Positions 60,437-64,000 of a DNA stretch of 64,000 nt are shown here, piece after piece. Made by a program: the position numbers and the translations under genes. How positions within the stretch are numbered: the first letter of the stretch is position 1; each line of letters starts with the position of its first letter. Origin of the DNA: Ectobacillus funiculus (GTDB lineage: Bacteria > Bacillota > Bacilli > Bacillales > Bacillaceae_G). The stretch is from NCBI RefSeq assembly GCF_042429435.1, contig NZ_JBHMAF010000020.1. One strand, written 5' to 3'. The notes beneath the pieces are model-generated. The model worked only from the letters and a program-made list of their open reading frames with translations. It had not been told where the DNA came from and made no database searches.

Positions 60437-60636
60437 GATTTTGCGAATTTCTCATTTAGATAAACCGTGGATTATGGAAGTATTTCAATGTTTGATTCAA
60501 AGTAATGTTCTTGTGTCAAATACTCCGGTTCCTAAAGATAAGACAGAATTGTTTCAGTATATGAAAAGGTATCATGGAAGTCTCCCGGTCTAAAGAGGAT
60601 GCTTCAGACCGGAAAACAAACAGGCATGCCAAAAAA

Positions 60637-60678
60637 TAGGCATTAAAGTGCCTAAAATTGGGCATTCGACCGGAATGC
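60637..60678. promoter_or_regulatory. UAS-like palindromes upstream of the sigma-54 promoter
   Basis: TAGGCA-TTAAAG-TGCCTA (60637-60654) and GCATTC-GACCG-GAATGC (60662-60678) lie 130-175 bp before the -24/-12 element, the distance expected for enhancer-binding activators. An additional CCGGTCT/AGACCGG hairpin is at about 60585-60613. Binding is inferred. Confidence 0.55.
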
Positions 60679-60810
60679 ATATAATCTAATTAGTCTGAAA
60701 AAGCCGTCTCTAGACGGCTTTTTTCAGTTTCACCTAGTGCTTGCTCCTTTCATATAAAGAAAGTAGGTGAATGTTCCGACTTTTAATATTTAGTAACAAA
60801 TCAAAGCTTT

Positions 60811-60825
60811 GGCACAGTTTTTGCT
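60811..60825 (+). promoter_or_regulatory. Sigma-54 promoter of kamA
   Basis: TGGCAC-AGTTT-TTGCT: GG at 60811-60812 and GC at 60823-60824 with the exact 10-bp gap. A full match to the TGGCAC-N5-TTGCW consensus, 38 bp before the kamA start, directly after a sigma-54 activator gene. Confidence 0.85.
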
Positions 60826-60862
60826 TAGGTATAGATAAGAGCGCAACAAAGGGGGAGAATTC

Positions 60863-62272
60863 ATGCTGCACGATATATATAAACCAAAGCGTCATTGGCA
60901 GGATATTGAACTATGGAAGGATGTAACCGAGGAGCAGTGGAATGATTGGATTTGGCAATTAACGAATACGATCAAAACATTAGAGGATTTAAAGAAGGTA
61001 ATTAATCTAACACCAGATGAGGAGGAGGGAGTTAAAATTTCTACAAAAACCATCCCTCTTAATATTACACCCTATTACGCCTCCCTTATGAATCCAGATG
61101 ATCATCGTTGTCCAATTCGGATGCAATCCGTTCCGATTGCGAAGGAGCTCTACAAGACAAAATATGACCAAGAAGATCCGCTTGGGGAGGATGAGGACTC
61201 TCCAACGCCTGGGCTAACGCATCGTTATCCGGATCGCGTCTTGTTTCTCGTGACAAACCAATGCTCGATGTATTGCCGATATTGTACACGCCGCCGCTTT
61301 AGCGGACAAATTGGTATGGGTGTGCCGAAAAAGCAGCTGGATGATGCGATTGCTTATATTGCCCGAACGCCACAGGTACGGGATGTATTAATCTCTGGAG
61401 GTGACGGACTACTAATTAACGATAATATTTTAGAATATATACTAAAGAATCTGCGGACCATTCCCCATGTGGAAATTATTCGTATTGGAACGAGGGCACC
61501 CGTTGTATTCCCACAGCGTATTACAGAAAACCTATGTAACATCTTGAAAAAATATCATCCAATTTGGCTGAATACTCATTTTAATACCTCCATTGAGATT
61601 ACTGAAGAATCGAAGAAGGCATGCGAAATGCTGGCCAACGCTGGTGTACCACTGGGGAATCAGGCAGTGATTCTTGCTGGCATTAATGACAGCGTAGCTA
61701 TCATGAAGAAGCTCATGCATGATCTTGTAAAAATTCGTGTCCGTCCATATTACATCTACCAGTGTGACTTATCCGAGGGTATTAGCCATTTCCGTGCCCC
61801 AGTTTCAAAAGGACTAGAGATTATTGAAGGACTGCGCGGACACACCTCAGGCTACGCAAATCCGACATTTGTTGTTGATGCTCCGGGCGGGGGTGGGAAG
61901 ATTGCCCTGCAGCCAAATTACTTGATTTCTCAAAGTCCTGACAAAGTGGTGCTCCGTAACTTTGAAGGTGTCATTACGACATACCCAGAGCCAGAGAATT
62001 ATGTGCCGGGCAAGGCAGAAGGATACTTTGGCGAGATTTATCCGGGCTATGCTGAGAAGAAATCAAACATCGGCATCGCTGGGCTTATGAATGATGTGAA
62101 ACCAAATCTTGTGCCGGAGGGGCTGCAGCGTTTAGATCGTCGCAAGCAGTATGAAGCAAATCCAGAGCACGCTTCCTTGAAGGATAAACGTGAAAAGCGC
62201 GATCAGTTGAAGGAGAAGAAGTTTCAGGCGCAGATGAAGAAGCTCAGTGAAGGCAAGGATAAGGAGGAGTAG
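60863..62272 (+). CDS. kamA: L-lysine 2,3-aminomutase
   Basis: A 469-residue radical SAM enzyme that converts L-lysine to L-beta-lysine with SAM and PLP. Iron-sulfur cysteines C134, C138, C141 (CSMYCRYC), SAM motif SGGDGLL (178-184) and PLP lysine K346 in DAPGGGGKI. Lysine-rich C-terminal tail (KREKRDQLKEKKF). Ribosome site AAGGGGGAG. Controlled by the sigma-54 promoter; first step of the pathway completed by the yodP-yodT genes upstream. In B. subtilis the equivalent operon is mother-cell expressed. Confidence 0.94.
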   Translation: MLHDIYKPKRHWQDIELWKDVTEEQWNDWIWQLTNTIKTLEDLKKVINLTPDEEEGVKISTKTIPLNITPYYASLMNPDDHRCPIRMQSVPIAKELYKTKYDQEDPLGEDEDSPTPGLTHRYPDRVLFLVTNQCSMYCRYCTRRRFSGQIGMGVPKKQLDDAIAYIARTPQVRDVLISGGDGLLINDNILEYILKNLRTIPHVEIIRIGTRAPVVFPQRITENLCNILKKYHPIWLNTHFNTSIEITEESKKACEMLANAGVPLGNQAVILAGINDSVAIMKKLMHDLVKIRVRPYYIYQCDLSEGISHFRAPVSKGLEIIEGLRGHTSGYANPTFVVDAPGGGGKIALQPNYLISQSPDKVVLRNFEGVITTYPEPENYVPGKAEGYFGEIYPGYAEKKSNIGIAGLMNDVKPNLVPEGLQRLDRRKQYEANPEHASLKDKREKRDQLKEKKFQAQMKKLSEGKDKEE

Positions 62273-62275
62273 GAG

Positions 62276-62557
62276 ATGCCAGTATGTGAGTGGTGCGGTT
62301 CAAAGAACGCGCGAGACAGCAGCAACACTGTGTTTTGGGAACTGCCGGACGGGACGAAGACGATAGGGGTTACGGAGACGCCTTGTATTTGCTGTGATGA
62401 CTGTGGGATGGAGTATCAGACAGAGGAAACGGTAAAGAAGATTGAGGATCAGCTGTTTCTTATCAATACCAAGCAGCTGGAGAAACAGCTAACATATGCG
62501 GAGTTGATGGCAAAGCCACGGTTGTTAAAGAGAAACTATTTTGATTTTAGTTCGTGA
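62276..62557 (+). CDS. yokU: YokU family zinc-finger protein
   Basis: A 93-residue protein starting 3 bases after the kamA stop, ribosome site in the end of kamA (AAGGAGGAGTAGGAG). Two CxxC pairs, VCEWCGS (4-7) and CICCDDCG (about 37-43), typical of a small zinc ribbon like MqsA N-terminal domains; also next to kamA in B. subtilis. Function unknown. Confidence 0.82.
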   Translation: MPVCEWCGSKNARDSSNTVFWELPDGTKTIGVTETPCICCDDCGMEYQTEETVKKIEDQLFLINTKQLEKQLTYAELMAKPRLLKRNYFDFSS

Positions 62558-62623
62558 ATCAGCGCTTGCTGCTGAATTTGCTTTTGTGCTCAACACATCT
62601 TTATTGTCATTACTACCTTTCGC

Positions 62624-62661
62624 AACAAAGGGTCTGGCCCTTAGAAGCCAAACCCTTTGTT
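62624..62661. terminator. Terminator between yokU and the helicase
   Basis: AACAAAGGGTCTGGC / GCCAAACCCTTTGTT with an 8-base loop. Serves as a stop for both the convergent kamA-yokU unit and the helicase gene; T's are few on either side. Confidence 0.6.
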
Positions 62662-62674
62662 ATAATCGGCACTG

Positions 62675-64000
62675 TTAAAATAATTTCATTTGTTTTGTCT
62701 CTGTATCGCTTGTTGAATCCGCAACAGTATATCCCATCGAAGAATATCCCTTTAAACGCTTCTCATACATTTTTTGTAGAACCGGCACTTTGTGATCCAC
62801 GTAATCATAAACTTGCACCTCTTGTTTCCCAGTATGAACTCTGTGGAGCCGGCCGACGTACTGCTGTAGCGTGCCTTGCCAAGAAACCGGCATGGCAAGA
62901 AACAGAGTATCTAAACGTGGACCATCAAAGCCTTCACCAATATACTTTCCTGTTGCAATTACCAATCGTTCCTCAGAGGCAGGTATCTGCGCCAGGGTAT
63001 CTAAGGCTTGCTGCAATTCCTTTTTCTTTATGTTTCCTGCAAGTATAACAATGTTCTTGGCAAATCCTTTGAATCGCTTTGCCAGTTCCTCTACATGCTG
63101 AACGCGTTCAGTCAGAATGAGCGGAGAACGGCCAGCTTCAAGAGCTTGCAGTACGTCATTGAAAAGAAGGTCATTCCGTTTTTCATCTACTCCCAGTTCA
63201 GAGTATATGTTTGTAATAACTGTATTGGCTGTCTGAAAATTAGTACGTCTTGGAATGAGCTTGTGGCCAAACGGGCGTATTTGTGCCTGTTTCTTTAAGT
63301 TTGTTTTATAGCGGACAGGGCCACATTGCATATAGAGAATCGGATGCAATCCATCTTTCCTTGTTGGCGTAGCCGTTAGACCATATACGTATTTCGCGCG
63401 CAGATTTCGTAACACTTTTTCAAAGCTGATAGCGGAAATGTGATGACATTCATCAACGATAACCTGTCCATATTGGGTGATTAAGGACTTAATTTCACCA
63501 CGATAATTCAAACTCTGGACAGTAGCAATATCAAGCATACCTGTAACTATATTCTTTCCGCTGCCAATTCTCCCAATCGACTTGATGGGTATCCCCAGAA
63601 AAGTTGATAGCTGCTCCGCCCATTGTTCCATAAGCTGCTTTCGGTGCACAATAATGAGGGTATTTGTTTTCCTTCTTGCAATCAGCGCAGTTGCTGTAAC
63701 TGTTTTGCCAAAACCGGTAGCGGCACACAGAATTCCGGTTTCATGTTCGAATAAACTTTGTAGCGCTTCCTCTTGCTGCGGCAATAAATTAGCTTGAAAG
63801 CAGAAGTCTATAGGCTCTCCGGTATAACGTTGGTCAATTATATTTACTTCTATAGACATTTTCTGCAGCAATGTCTGCAAGCCCTCCAGGCAGCCGCGTG
63901 GCAGGATAAGATGTTCTCCTGTATCTGTCGAGCAGTTAATGACTCTTGGAATACGCTGCGTGGAGAGTCGGTTCCGCTCCGCCTTATAAAACTCTGGATT
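62675..64000 (-). CDS. SF2 DEAD/DEAH helicase, C-terminal part of a TOTE-type primase-helicase (partial at edge)
   Basis: The frame is open from the right edge (first visible residues NPEFYKAERNRLSTQRIPRV) to a stop at 62675, giving 441 visible residues. Helicase motifs: Walker A AATGFGKTV, motif Ia IIVHRKQLM, DECHH (motif II), GLTATPTRKDG (III), then EERLVIATGKYIGEGFDGPRLD (in parts) and QYVGRLHRVH (VI), so the motor is complete. The NPEFYKA...LPRGC segment before the helicase resembles by recall the linker of TOTE-type proteins, which carry an N-terminal archaeo-eukaryotic primase domain; that part lies outside the window. A stand-alone TTG start at 63880 is possible but has no ribosome site. 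Confidence 0.7.
   Translation of the reverse strand, partial: NPEFYKAERNRLSTQRIPRVINCSTDTGEHLILPRGCLEGLQTLLQKMSIEVNIIDQRYTGEPIDFCFQANLLPQQEEALQSLFEHETGILCAATGFGKTVTATALIARRKTNTLIIVHRKQLMEQWAEQLSTFLGIPIKSIGRIGSGKNIVTGMLDIATVQSLNYRGEIKSLITQYGQVIVDECHHISAISFEKVLRNLRAKYVYGLTATPTRKDGLHPILYMQCGPVRYKTNLKKQAQIRPFGHKLIPRRTNFQTANTVITNIYSELGVDEKRNDLLFNDVLQALEAGRSPLILTERVQHVEELAKRFKGFAKNIVILAGNIKKKELQQALDTLAQIPASEERLVIATGKYIGEGFDGPRLDTLFLAMPVSWQGTLQQYVGRLHRVHTGKQEVQVYDYVDHKVPVLQKMYEKRLKGYSSMGYTVADSTSDTETKQMKLF

Noticed and set aside
60474..60593. 39-codon open frame upstream of the kamA promoter
   Set aside because: No ribosome site and no family resemblance; region is better explained as regulatory DNA.

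Overview
The window is chromosomal DNA of a low-GC, endospore-forming Bacillaceae bacterium, probably Bacillus or Ectobacillus-like. Evidence: a RacA chromosome-anchoring protein, a YjcZ-type small protein, YfmQ, YueI and YokU family proteins, a des-desK-desR membrane-fluidity locus very like that of B. subtilis, and the yodT-S-R-Q-P/kamA lysine 2,3-aminomutase set. Ribosome binding sites are strong AGGAGG types, GTG/TTG starts are common, and most genes are followed by intrinsic terminators. I saw no rRNA, tRNA, prophage or CRISPR array.

Layout. 1-190: right end of an IS200/IS605-type element with a probable omega RNA. 0.6-2.8 kb: MocR-type regulator with repeated operator-like words, and YfmQ. 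2.9-6.4 kb (minus): sugar-type MFS transporter and GH15-like glycosidase. 6.6-12.4 kb: LLM flavin monooxygenase, a Fur-box-flanked DUF2325 gene, then des, desK, desR. 12.5-20.9 kb: DUF3817-MFS fusion, DUF2071 protein, two dihydrofolate reductases 0.4 kb apart, PlsC, a DeoR/Gfo-Idh-MocA/UPF0303 operon and a hemolysin III family protein. 21-24.9 kb: isoaspartyl dipeptidase, TatA, TatC and a SCO1 lipoprotein. 25-35.6 kb: urea ABC transporter urtABCDE, urease ureABCEFGD and a nickel permease, preceded by two TnrA/GlnR-type boxes; together this is one urea-nitrogen unit for uptake, hydrolysis, maturation and metal supply. 36-40.8 kb: Hsp20, AsnB, two acetyltransferases and small proteins. 40.9-44.6 kb: McrB-like AAA+ ATPase plus DUF2357/PD-(D/E)XK nuclease, a type IV-restriction-like pair framed by two copies of a REP-like repeat. 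44.9-53.7 kb: acyltransferase, Fnr-type-box-controlled hybrid-cluster protein, RacA, CNNM/HlyC transporter, YueI, histidine kinase, DUF4397 protein and YjcZ. 54-62.6 kb: lysine/beta-lysine catabolism (yodT-S-R-Q-P, sigma-54 activator, sigma-54 promoter, kamA, yokU). 62.7-64 kb (minus): 3' part of a helicase resembling TOTE-type primase-helicases, cut by the window edge.

Two interspersed repeat families run through the window. Repeat A (about 135 bp) has 14 full or partial copies. It begins with an interrupted inverted repeat and ends in a perfect CTCGCC/GGCGAG hairpin followed by a T-rich tract, so every full copy looks like a portable intrinsic terminator. Copies lie between tatA and tatC, between des and desK, and over the 3' end of an MFS gene, where the repeat encodes the protein tail. 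One copy is split by a 136-bp MITE-like insert with TA target duplication. Repeat B (about 125-135 bp) occurs twice and frames the restriction-like pair.

The strongest candidates for something undescribed are the McrB/DUF2357 pair with its small upstream gene, the terminator-bearing repeat A with its nested MITE, and the edge-truncated helicase.
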